Shown: one piece after another, positions 31,380 to 42,962 of the stretch
Layout of the letters: every line of letters starts with the position of its first letter
Position numbering within the stretch: the stretch's first letter is position 1
Assembly: GCF_020509005.1 (NCBI RefSeq)
Contig: NC_063025.1
Coordinates: 1 to 64,000, forward strand
DNA from: Fulvia fulva
Taxonomy: Eukaryota; Ascomycota; Dothideomycetes; Mycosphaerellales; Mycosphaerellaceae
Direction of reading: 5' to 3'
Length of the DNA stretch: 64,000 nt
Notes under the pieces: model-generated
Seen by the model: the letters and a program-made list of their open reading frames with translations, nothing else
Told to the model about the DNA's origin: nothing
Databases searched by the model: none
Program-made: the position numbers and the translations under genes

Positions 31380-31876
31380 CGATAGCCCTTATTAAGACGA
31401 GTAATCTACTTAAGTAGTAGCGACCCGCCTACGCTAGCGGCGGCGTAATTATAATATAAAAACCCCTAAAACCGAGGTCCCTTTCCCCTAAAGGCAGACC
31501 CTAGAATTACGGAGTTACGGAGGATAACTACCTAATTAGGAAGCGCGACCCCGAATAATAGCGAAGGATAGTAACTAACGAGAGCTATAGCCTTACGAGT
31601 ATTCTATACTAAGAGTTAAACCGGGGAACAAACTAAGAAAAAACCTAGGACATAAGCTAAGGCCTACTATATAGAAAGTAGAGGCTAACGACAAACAATA
31701 TAGCGTAGACGACTCTATATACGGAGGCGGAGAGCTTACTAGGGGATAACGAACACCTAGCCCGGGTATATAAGAACACTATAGTATAGCTACTAGGAGC
31801 GCTAAAAGCGCTATTATACTAAATCCCGAAGACAATCTAATAAGTAATATAGAAGGTAGCCTAGAGACTAACTATA
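31380..31876 (+). mobile_element. LINE family 2, 5' end fragment (start of ORF1), RIPed
   Basis: About 500 bp starting AGCCCTTATTAAGACGAG, the same as the 5' start at 56294. It is cut by the 3' tail of LINE1 copy 2 at ACTATATA|GATAGATAG. It stands head-to-head with copy D, as the fragment at 56294 does with its minus-strand neighbour. Confidence 0.65.
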
Positions 31877-34800
31877 TAGATAGATAGATTTGTTATTCCC
31901 CTATTCTAGGACCCTATCCGGCCTATATAGGTATATATCTATTGTTATATACAAAGGGAAACCCGAATAGGTGAAAACCCTTCCCGCCCCTAACTTCTCC
32001 TTATCTAGATTAGCTTTCCCTCTAAACGTACGTAGTCTATATTACTACCCCGTTAGCCCCCGCTCCTAGCCGGTCTCGTCGCGCTACGTCGTGTCCTCTC
32101 TTCCTATACTACTCCTACTAGGCGGTACTGTTCTAGCTAGCCCTTCTCTAGTATCTAGTTCGTAATACGCCGTAGGTCCTTAGCGTTATTAAGAAGTGCC
32201 CTAATCGTCCGGTTCCTCGCCTTTACTATCTACTCCCCCCTTCCTAGCGACTATCTCGGACAGACGAGGAGTACGTACCGTACGTTCTAGGAGCGATAGC
32301 CGTAGGGGTAGCTAGTATTCGTGTATCCTAGAACCTTCCTCTATAATAGGTACCCCTAGAGGCCGATGTGTTCGCTTCGTAGTTAGGTTACTATACTACT
32401 CTATACCCTCGTAAGGCGGTAGTAGATAAGCTTCGGGGGGTACTTGACCGCGGATTTTATAGCTAACTATTCCTTAGGTTGTCCCGCTAGCTAAGGGCGT
32501 CTACTATGCCCTATAACCTAGTTGTTCCACCTCTCTTTCTATAGTTGCTCTATAAACGATTTCTTACCTTCCTATTATATTACTAGCTATTCGTCCCTTA
32601 CCCGGTAGTTCGGCTCGTTTCCGGGTCGAATGCCCCTATACGCTAGTACTAATTCGCGGGCCCTTACGACTATACTAGCGATAACCTTCTATACTAGGTA
32701 CTATACCGACTTGCCTAAGTAGGAGGTCCGTAGTCCCTAGATATATAGGTCGATCGGCGGTATAGCGGTCTCGTACTTAAGTATCCTCGTTAGTATCGAC
32801 TTATATACCCCGGTAACCTTCCTTAGGCATTAGTTTTAGATCTTCGCTAGCGGCGCGACGAGTCCCTTCGCTAGGTAGGCCCTCTCGCCTAAGGACTATA
32901 CTTAGCTACTATAGGTAAGGACCGGCCGTATAATAGCCGTATATAGAAGTCGTAACTACCGGAAGTCCGCCCCCTATATAGACGTAGTGAGCCTCTAGCA
33001 TAATGCTATATTCTGTTTAGCTTTCCGTAATATTGCCTATACGTACTTCCTCTACCGTAGCGCCGGGTCTACCTATAGTCCGAGGATCCTAAGCTAATTT
33101 ACCGGGTTAGTCGTATACCCCTATATCTAGATAGAAGCTTATATATTATAGAACCGTGGCCGGCGCGTAAAGTGTATTAGATTGTACTTTTCTAGGGCAA
33201 ACCGAGCCCCGTGCCTCCTAGCCTAGTCCTCGTAGATCTTATACTTCTCTTCTAGTAGCCTATAGTTCTCCTTAGTCGAGGAAGACTACGCTAGGATGTT
33301 TATATCGTCTACGAAGCCGCTCGTAGCGGTGTTCTAGGACTCTAGGGCTAGGAGTAGCGTCGCTATAAAGAAGAGGAACAGAATAGGTACTAGCGTTAAG
33401 CCTTACGGGATTCTAGTATAGACTACTTAAAATAGGCTTCTATACTAGCCGACTAGGATCGACGTACTACGGTTTTAGAGGTAGGACCGTACGAAGTTAA
33501 CAAGCTACTTAGGGAGTCCTTTCGACCTTAGGATATAGAGTAGCCGCGGGTATAACACGTAGTCGAAGGCTCCCGATATGTCTAGGCTAAGTAAGGAAGC
33601 TACCTTGTCCCTATTCTTATACTAGATAGCCTTTACCTAAGAGGTAATAAGTTCTATCGCGGATAGCGTCGATCGCTATAGGTGCGTACCTATCTAGGTG
33701 TCCGGGAGTAGGGAGTGTTCCTCTACCGCCTCGGAGAGTCTCGTTATAACTAGCTTCTTAAGCGCCTTCCTAAGAGTATTAAGGAGCGCAATTAGGCGGT
33801 ACGACTTTACCTACGTATAGTCTTCCTTCTACGGCTTACGTAGGACTACTATCGTCGATTGTTTAAAAGCTATCGGGTAGTATCCGGTCTGTAGGCAGGC
33901 GTTAAAGATCGCTATAACTACTAGGGCTAGTTGATCTCTACACTTCTTTAGTAGCTCGTTTAGGATCCTATCCGGCCCCGGGGCTTTCTTCGCCGGTAAC
34001 TTCCTTAGTATAGCGGCAACTTCTCCCTCGGACACCTCCTATTAGACCGCGATACTAGGGGCTAAGGGAGTAGAGCTGTTTATATCGCTTAGATTAGCCT
34101 CGACTAGGGGCGGGAAGAACTTACTAGCTAGTAGACGCGCCTTGGCCTCGGGGTCGCTAACCGGGCTACTAGGCGATTATAGCGCTAGGATAGAGAAGGA
34201 GGGGCCCTATATAGGGTCCTATCGGGCCTATTTCGCTAGCTTCTATATCCTCTCTAGCTTGCCGGCGATTTCTTCTACTATAGACCTCTAGCCGACTACT
34301 TTCTCCCTTCGTATTATAGCTTTCTTCTATTAGTATGCCTCCCTATATACGTTCTAGGCCTCCTCGCTATAGCTACTCGTCTATACCCGGCGGGCTCTCC
34401 TTACTTCTCTTACTACCGAAGTACACTCCGGCGTCTAGTATAGTTTAGACTATATCGTTAGTTAGGTAAGCGGAACGTAAAGTGAGGTCGCTTTTCTTAT
34501 TTCGTCTATTAACGCCTAGACTACTTCGTCTATCTCGTCTTTACTATTATATTACTACTACGCGATCTAGACTAGCCTCTTAGAGTTATCGAGGTACGCC
34601 TAGATATTAGCCTAGTAGGCCTTTCCCTAGTTTGGCTTAGGGGTTCTCGCTAGTATACGTTATATCTATGTCGTGATAGAGGTCCTAACTAGTATATAGT
34701 CTAACGACGCCTCGAAATTATGTTCGATCCTATAGTAGGTTACCGTATAGTAGTAGCTATCTAAGATCTAGGAGAGGTCGATCGTGCCTTAGAGTCCCCC

Positions 34801-36826
34801 TCTCTTCTAGGTGCCTAGGTCCTTCGGGGTATTAAGGGCAATTGCGTTACTCGCTATTAAGTCGAGTACTTCGTCGGCTATAGGGTACGGCTATATAAGG
34901 CTTTCCTAGGAAGGGTAGTATATGTTAAAGTCTCCTACTACGATGTAGTACCCTTGTCTCTTAAGCGCACTGTCTAGGTGTCTATAGACCCCTAGGTCGC
35001 GGCTAGACCTCGAGGCTAGCGGTTATATATATAGGTTGTGTATCTAGGTACTACCTACGTAGAGGGAGGTAATATCGCCCCCGCCTTCTTCGTCTACGTA
35101 GTACACTACCTCCTAGTCGGATTCTAGTATGTCCTTACTAATATAGAAGTACGTACGGGGTCTGCCGTCGCCTCGTAGGTATGTCGTATAGCCTAGTAAC
35201 TTATAGGTCGTTAGTCTCTTATAGTACGGGTTAATCTATAGCTCCTAGATTATAAGGACGTAGTGGACGCGCGGGTCCGCCTCGTATAGGAAATGGTTCT
35301 AGACTATATCCTTACTATAGTTGACGTTATACTAGATAATACTAAGCGTATCGAGGCTAGTTATCGTTATTAACGATCATTTCCTCTATAATGTCCTATG
35401 TCCTACTACCTAGCGCGTCGTAGTCTACGCCTATCGGTTATATACTAAAGGAGAGCCGGGCCTAGTTAGATTTCCTCGCCGTAGCTAGTAGAGTACGTGG
35501 CCTCCCGTACGCCCTAGGTTACGTATCCTTTATATTATTCCCGGCCCTAGGGCGCTTATACCCGACCGCCGCTAGTTAGTTCCGGTATAGGCTAGCCTTA
35601 CGGTCGCCGTAGAATCTTAGGGCGACGGTTCTATTTATAATTGCCTTGTTTTTCGCTAGTTTCCGCTATAGGCATTCCGTACTATACGATAGGTAGTACC
35701 CCGGACAGCTCGCGTACCGTCTCGTAGTCGATATATAGTCCCTAGATATATAGTCTCCTATATAGTTCGAGTAGGCTTACTTATTTATATACGTATAGGT
35801 TTAGTGTCTATACTATTAGTATTTAAAGTATTAGAGGACACGAAAGGATAAGGAGTACTTTTCTACTATCTTAAGGCTATATTACTAGACTAGGCCTTGT
35901 TCTATCGCTAGATCCGCCGCTTTCGCGTCTTATAGCTATACTATTAGCGCCGAGGCCTTCTTACCTTCTAGCTATTTCCTATAGAGCTAAGTCGCCTTCT
36001 AGATTAGAGAGTTAAGAGTGACCGGGTTGTCCTCTTAGAGAGCGCGTAGGTGACCCTAGTTAGTTAGGTCAAACTCCTTAGGTATATCGTAGACTAGGAT
36101 CGTAAATTGTTTCGTTAAGACCTTCGCTAATACCGTAACCTTAGATGCCTACTATAGCTATGCCTCTAGGTGCCTCCTAGTAGTAGTAGAGCTAGTATAG
36201 ATCTATAGAGTGCCGTTAGACTATTAGTTCACTACGACCACCCCTAGTTAGTTAATTTGTTAGGCGAGCTCCTTGTTCGATAGCTTCGTAACTTCGGCCT
36301 AGTCTTCCTTTACTACAATACGGATCGTAACTATATCGTGCGTTAGGCGGGGGCCTAGTATCGATACCGCGACCGATACCTAGCTATAGGGGTATTAATT
36401 CCGGGTGGTCTTACTAATCGCCTAGGACGTCGTCCTTATTTCTTATTACCCTCGGTAATACGATAGTATAAGCGCCGTACGTAGCTAAGTAATCATTACC
36501 TATAGAGACCGGTAAGGGAGCTAATCGTTAGTTTCTATACTTTTTACGTCCTCTATAAGTTGCTACTAGTTGTCTTAGGGGGGCTTCGCCTATAGGGCCG
36601 TAGGCGCCGTTAGTACCGTAGCCTAGGCTACTATTGCCTAGGAGTTGCCTAATGTAGCTAGGCACCTCCGCGGCGTTTGGAGCTAAAGAAACAGGGTGAA
36701 GAGAGCTTTAAGCTATCTAGATTGAATAAGGTAGAACTCCCTTAGTCCTAGGGGCAGTGGCCTACTTTATATATCGTTAGAATAGCCTTAAGAAGAGCTT
36801 TCGAATATATCGTGTTTTAGCGTAGA
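31877..36826 (-). mobile_element. LINE family 1 copy 2, full-length, heavily RIPed
   Basis: Collinear with intact copy 1 from the TATC tail to the ATCGAT start at 36826, with no large indel visible. Differences are almost all CA to TA and TG to TA; for example GACCACCTCGG of copy 1 reads GACTATCTCGG here, while CG sites are unchanged. ORF1 and ORF2 contain many TAG/TAA codons, and only a 68-codon piece of RT (33829-34035) remains open. No clear target duplication. Confidence 0.92.
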
Positions 36827-39800
36827 GATCGATAGTCCGTCGCTAGTATAATAGTATAGGTGTTTTAGGAGGGATAGCTATACTTAGGACTTGACTAGTA
36901 AGCCCTAATTACTAATCCCCCTAAGTACCTAATGTTGACCCTATGACCTATATATTCTTAACACTCCTACTTAGGTCAGAAGGTCTTAGACAATCCCTTA
37001 TATAAGCTAGAGCTACCTTATAAAGTTTTAAAACTACTAGCTATTCAGGGGCTTAGTTAGCCTATTAGTAACTATGTCCTTTATATAGTAGTAATCTCCT
37101 ATAATCTTCTTTTACCACTAGAGATTCCTAATATAGTAGTATACCACATCAATACACTTTGACCTATTATAGATATAGGCATCCTTAACAAAGGTCAAAG
37201 CTACTTAGTTATTACCTATACGCTTCACGGGTCTTAGCTTATTAATAGTACTACTTGCCTTGATCCTAGGTCGGAATAAACACTCTCTAACTAGGTCAGG
37301 ACACCTTATCTCTCTAAGGACTGTAGCAAGAAACTATAACTACTTAGCTACTACATTTATAGCTATGAACTTAGCCTCTATTATTGATATAGTAACAGAC
37401 TTCTGCTTCCTACTTATCTAGGACATAGGTGATCTATAAAGGAACTACATATGTCTAAGGATTAAGACTCTATCTGCCTTGTCTATAGTATAATTAGAAT
37501 CTAAGTATCCCTAGAGAATACCTCCTCCTCTTCTATATATTAAGCCTAGGTCTAGGTATAATCTCAGATATCTAGAGAGTTTCTTTAAGGCTCTAAGATA
37601 TTACTTTAAAGGGTTAGTAATATATAAGCTAATTCTACTAAGAGGAAAAGCAAGGTCTAGCCTTGTCATTATTATTAGCTATATCTAGGTACTATTACAA
37701 CTCTAGTACTCCTATTTGTTACACCTCTTATCTATAGTAGCTAAAGGTCTTAGATCCTTATAGCTGTCTATAGGTAAGAGTGTAGGTGTGGCCTTCCCTA
37801 GAGAGATGCCTATCTTAGTAAGGTTAGTTTAGATATAGTGTCCTTAATCAAGCTTTATAGTACCTTAGGACCTGTTTCTTATAATCCTTATTCTAAGGAT
37901 CTTCTTAGGTTCCCTAAGATCTTTGATCTTAAACACTTTTCTAAATTCAGCCTTAAACCACTAAACATCTAATAGCTTAGGAGCTATAATAGGGATGTTA
38001 TCTATATAGGTAAGAACTATAATGTCTCTCCCTCTATAGATAAGTAGGCATAGATCTACCTAGGACTAGGTGAATCTAATCTGTTCTAGCTTTATAACAT
38101 AGAGCTTGTTCTAGTCTCTAGCTACTTACTTAAGTCTATAGAGGCTTCTAAGGACCTTAAAGACTATGTTTAGGGGAATGTTAATACCTAGAGGTAGGAT
38201 TATATAGATGTCTTTAAGAAGGCTACTTTTAGTGAAAGTATTATTCACATCTACCTAGTGCATCTTAAGATCCTTTTTACACACTATAGCTATGAAAACC
38301 CGGAGGGTATTATGCCTAATAGTAGGCGTAAAGGTCTCTTCGAAGTCAATACTATATTTCTATAAAAACCCTCTTACGACTAGTCTTGCCTTGAATTTTT
38401 TAATAGTACTACTAATCATCCTTTTTATATTAAAAACCTATATTAAGGTAACTAGGTTTGTACCCTTTAGTAGTACTACTAGCTCTAGGGCATTGTTGCT
38501 TCCTAAGGCAATAAGTTCTCTCTAGATTGCCTCTTTCTATATATGTCCCTAATTAGGGTCTCCTACTACCTCTCTATAGGACTTTAGGATTGGCACTTCC
38601 TACTAGTAGACTATAGCCTGCCTAATAGTAGCAAATGTATACTCCTCTACATTATTTAGGATTTCCTCTACCTAGCCTATAGTTAGATCAAGATGAAACA
38701 TCTGAGTAATTAATGCTCTATAACGTTTGGCTTTATACTTAGTAGAGCTATCATCTTCATCCCCCCTTAACCTCTTATTGCCTATAACTTGAGGTAGCTA
38801 TTAAGGTTATTCCTCCTAAACAATCTCTTCCTCGCTTTATTTACCTAGAGTCCCCTTAACTCCGATCTTCTAGTACTCTCTAATGTCTTTTAGAGGTAGG
38901 GGAAGTTGTATAAACAGCGGCTTAGTAGGTTATAGTAGCTATTATAATAAATTGGGGATGTCACCCCGGCGGGGTGACATTTCTACTAGGCGGCTACTTC
39001 TAAGAACTAGACGCCTAACCGGATTACGCTATAGCGCTTTGTTTAACTAGTTAGTAAAGGTAATACTAAGGTCTATATTACCCCCCTTCTTATTCTTAAA
39101 CTAGTTAACTTGGCTATAGGCCTTTATAGCTCGTATATTAGGCTCCTAGAATAGCTATTACTTTGTAGAGTTCTTATTATAACCTACAAAAACAGCTTCT
39201 TTTCCTCTATTTATCAATTTGTCTTTTCTTAAGCCCTAAGGTTAGGATCTTAGGTCAATATAGACTACTACTTTATATCCCTAGACTCTAAGATAGTCAA
39301 CTAATAGTACCTAGCTAGTAAAGGCTTCTTCCGGTAAAAGAGCGACACTATTAACAATTAACTATTTGGTAGTCTATTCCGAACTATAGCCTAAGTAATA
39401 AGGGCTTCTAGCTAGAATTCAACTAGTATGTTTAAGTCCTTAAGTATAGCTCTGACTGTGTTCTTAGAGGCTTAAATTGACCTTTCTATAGGCCTATTCT
39501 AAAGTGAGTTATAGGCATTAGTTATATCTATCTAAATGCTAAACTCCTTCTCCTACTGTTTTAGTAAGGCGTAAATCTCCCTTACACCGTCACTCCTTAT
39601 TATAGAGAGAAAGTACCTTAAGCCTTTCTCTATCTTTATCTTCTATTCCTATAGTGCTATAGGAGCGTCGCTCCTAGCCTTTAAAGGGATTACTAACTTC
39701 TTACGAGAGAAGTTGTCTACAATCTTAAGCTAGTACTTATACCCTAGTCTTAAGACTACGCCCTAAAAAGGCCTATAGATGTCGATAGAGACAAGGGCTA

Positions 39801-41520
39801 GCCTTTCTCCTTTTCGCTCTATAGTAGGACCTTTGAACTTCCTTATATTAGTAAGGGAACATACCTTATAGTTATAGTGTTTAGTAGGAATAGGAATAGG
39901 ATCTTTCTTGTTAGTAACTCTATATAGGTTTCTTAGTAGTCCCTTACTAAGGTGTGTACATCTTCTATACTATAGCTCCTACTAATCTTCTGACTTAGTA
40001 GCTACTATAGTACAATCTAGTCAATTTTAGTGGCTTATAGCGAAGCACACCCCTAGGGCATAGCCTTAAGCTGATTAGGCATACTATAAATGACTAGTAC
40101 ACCCCCTTTATCTTGGTCTGAACAACTAGATATAGAGAGGGATCTAAGGGTGAAACTAGGTGGTTAGATAGCAAACTAATAGGTGAACTGTTTCTAAGAA
40201 ACAAGGCTAACTCTAAGGCTAGGAACAAACAAAACATCCTTTAAGACAATCTACTTCCTAGAGGAACTACCTATCACTACACTCCCTATATATATAGCAT
40301 AAAGAAAGCCACCTCTAACCTTGATCCACTTCCTCCTTTAAAGAGGCTTTAGTGTCCTAAATAGTGAATCTTAGTCGGTTATATAGGACGAAGCACAAGA
40401 GTCAAGCAACTACTCTAAGGAGGGGTACTTGCCTTTTGCTTCTATAGTTAAATAGGCAACCTCATCAACATCATCATCCTCTAAGGGTGTTTCAGAGTCT
40501 AATATGTCTTCCTAGGTTACGTAAGCCCTTGTAGGCTTCTTGCTAGAGGAGGCCTTTCTTGGTTTCTAGCTCTCCTTTATATGCCTTATAAGGTCTTTCA
40601 TCACTACTATGACATCCCTTAGGCTTAGGGATAGGGACCTTTTCCTAGGTAGTGATAGTTGTCTCTTTGTAATAGAGGTGCCACCTCTGTTGAATCTGTC
40701 CTTTTTGATAGCATGTTTAGCCTTGGACAGGTATAGGCATTCCCTAAATAGGTGATCACTATCGTAGAGATAGTAGGTGATCTTGCCCTAGTACCTGTTT
40801 CTAGCAAGCATTGCTATTTCCTTAGTAGTAACTTCTAGTCTTGATTTATATACCTTAAGTAGCTAAAGACAACTTTTATATAACAGTCCTAGCTAAGCTA
40901 GGAGGATGTTCTTAGTTTCAAGATACACCTTAGGTAAGGCTTGAAGTAGATACTTCAGCTTTCTTATAGGCTCCTTATAATAAGCCTCTTCTAGGTCAAC
41001 TTTAGCAATCCTTCTTATAAGGTTACTAAGATGAACCTAGGCTTACCTAATAGTCATGTCCTCTATCATTTTGAAGTTGATCGATTCTTAAACAACTACT
41101 ATAGTATATATAGTATAAACCTTACTATACTTTACCCTTATCTTGAGCCAGATTTCCCTAGCTTGTCTTATCTCTAATACCTTATCTTGGTCATCTTATA
41201 GAAGGTAGATAAAGATCTTATATCTTGCCTTTATATTAGCCTTCCTACTAGCTAGGCTAAATCTTGATTCTTTAATCCTAGACGAAGAGGCTAATAACTC
41301 GGATAGTGTTAAGGAGCTAGGGGTACTAGATAGTAGATAGCTTCTATCTATAACCTAAAGCACATCTTAGGACTTAAGATAATCTTATATTAAGGAGAAC
41401 TATATTCTCTAGTTGTCCTTAGTAAGGATAGGCGCTGCCCTCCTTCTCCTAAGGTTACTATATCTAGATCTAGTCTCGGACTCTATACTTTTATATATAT
41501 AGTAGATTAGCTGCCTATAG
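36827..41520 (-). mobile_element. Ty1/copia retrotransposon A, RIPed
   Basis: Polyprotein order on the minus strand is gag, protease, integrase, RT, RNase H. Seen from right to left: a zinc-knuckle remnant (YDSDHLFRECLYL, about 40720-40780), protease LLDSCASSYITD near 40400, the integrase region about 39300-40000, RT with KKDLKMH-VDVNNTFTKSSL, VLRSLYRLK, RDWNKLYV and YIDNIPIIAPK (YxDD altered to YIDN) about 38000, and RNase H with YNRSKCIDVVYYYIRNL near 37130. It has moderate RIP with many stops, and TG/CA are more frequent than in the LINE copies. LTRs were not delimited; the outer limits are approximate. Confidence 0.8.
38958..38980. repeat. Perfect 23-bp palindrome
   Basis: ATGTCACCCCG-G-CGGGGTGACAT, with 11-bp arms around one central base, lies between RT and integrase coding of copia A. 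It keeps CA and TG sites in a RIPed neighbourhood. Confidence 0.7.
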
Positions 41521-42120
41521 GTCGAAGGTGTTCGGTCGTACGTAATGTCGAGGGGATAAGTCGATTCGCGCGTTTAAGGGCGGAGAGAATAGCTCTCTAC
41601 CGGAACGAAGGAAAGTCGGTCGTAAGGATCGAGGGTTTCTAAGACACTACGGCTCTCTTAGATAGAACAGTTAGTTAGTAAGGACAACGCGATGTCCTAA
41701 GAGTAACTCTTCCTAGTAGGCTCGCCTACCTTTCTAAGGTATTAGTATAGGCTTCTCTTCTAACCCTCTAAGTTAGTCAAAGTCTAATAGTACCTTACTA
41801 GGCTCTTTTATGACTAATATACACCTATAGCGAGCTATAGCTTCCTATATAATACGGAGGCGGCCTCTAGTCTGCCCTTCCTTTTAGTATTATAGAGGAA
41901 TAACTACTACGACTTTAATCTATAAGACCTAAAGGCTAACCTAGGCTTATAACCTATTAAATAGGTACGGATTACGTAGCCGTAGAAGATAGGAATTATA
42001 GATTATATAAAGGAAGAAGGACCTAATAGGATAGCGTATATCTAGATATAGTATCGCTAGTTAATAGTATAGGTCAAATTAAGGATATAGGTATCTAGAT
42101 ATTTCCTAGCCCGGGGCGAC
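41521..42120. other. RIPed DNA, possible copia LTR/leader, unresolved
   Basis: CA/TG-poor. It could hold the 5' LTR and leader of copia A, but no matching LTR was found on the other side. Confidence 0.3.
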
Positions 42121-42171
42121 GTACTTAGTCACGTACTTAGTTACGTAATTATTGATCACGTGACTAAGTAC
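42121..42171. repeat. Inverted repeat with 14-bp arms around a CACGTG-containing centre
   Basis: GTACTTAGTCACGT (42121-42134) and its exact complement ACGTGACTAAGTAC (42158-42171) are separated by 23 bp. The left arm is also followed by a near-direct repeat of itself. It precedes a TATA-like stretch at about 42185 and resembles the promoter part of a fungal gypsy LTR. Confidence 0.6.
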
Positions 42172-42948
42172 GGTTCTACGAGACCTATATATCTCGCCCT
42201 ACTAGCCTATATATTCTTAATATAGGGTTATATAATATTGTAGGAATTACTAGATAATACTTAACGAAGATACCCGGTAAGGTATAAGAGCGATACCTAG
42301 AACGTAAACAAGGCTAAGTACGATATAGGAAAGCGGGAGTACCTCGGAGTACTAAAGGGCCTTAAGAAGATATAGCGCTACCTCGTAGGAGTAGACTTTA
42401 TCCTCGAAGTTTATACTAAAACGCTAGTATAGTAGTTAAATTAGCTAGTATCCGATATTCTAAACTCTATAATAGTAAGGTAGGTTAGTTAGATCCGGCT
42501 ATTCACCTTTAAAGTAAGGCATATCGATAGAAAGAAGTACTCTAGACCGGATATACTATCTCGTAAACTACCTATAGCTAAGGAGCTTACGGAACCTAAT
42601 GATAATATTAATAAGATAATTAACGATAAATTCTTCCGTTACGCCGAGCTAGTTTATACTTTCCCCGTTATTCTAGAGCGTAAACAAGTCCTCGAACCCT
42701 AGTATAGTAATAATTCCTAGCTTATAGCTTATATTCTAGAATATCGAATACGACTAGAAGGGGTTACCCGGGCTTAGTATTAAAACCTCGTTAAGAAGAG
42801 TCCTTAGTACTACTTAAGAGACAAGCTCTTATTTTATTAGCGGCGAAGGGGTATACCGATATAGCTAGTAGTAGACGATAATAACGCTTAGAAAGAGATC
42901 GTAATATACTATTATAAAAAGTATAGTTACCGGAGTACCGAGCTAGTA

Positions 42949-42962
42949 TATAATCTTATTAC
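42949..42962. repeat. Target-site duplication of LINE1 copy 3, left
   Basis: TATAATCTTATTAC, repeated exactly at 53934-53947 just after the LINE tail. Confidence 0.75.
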
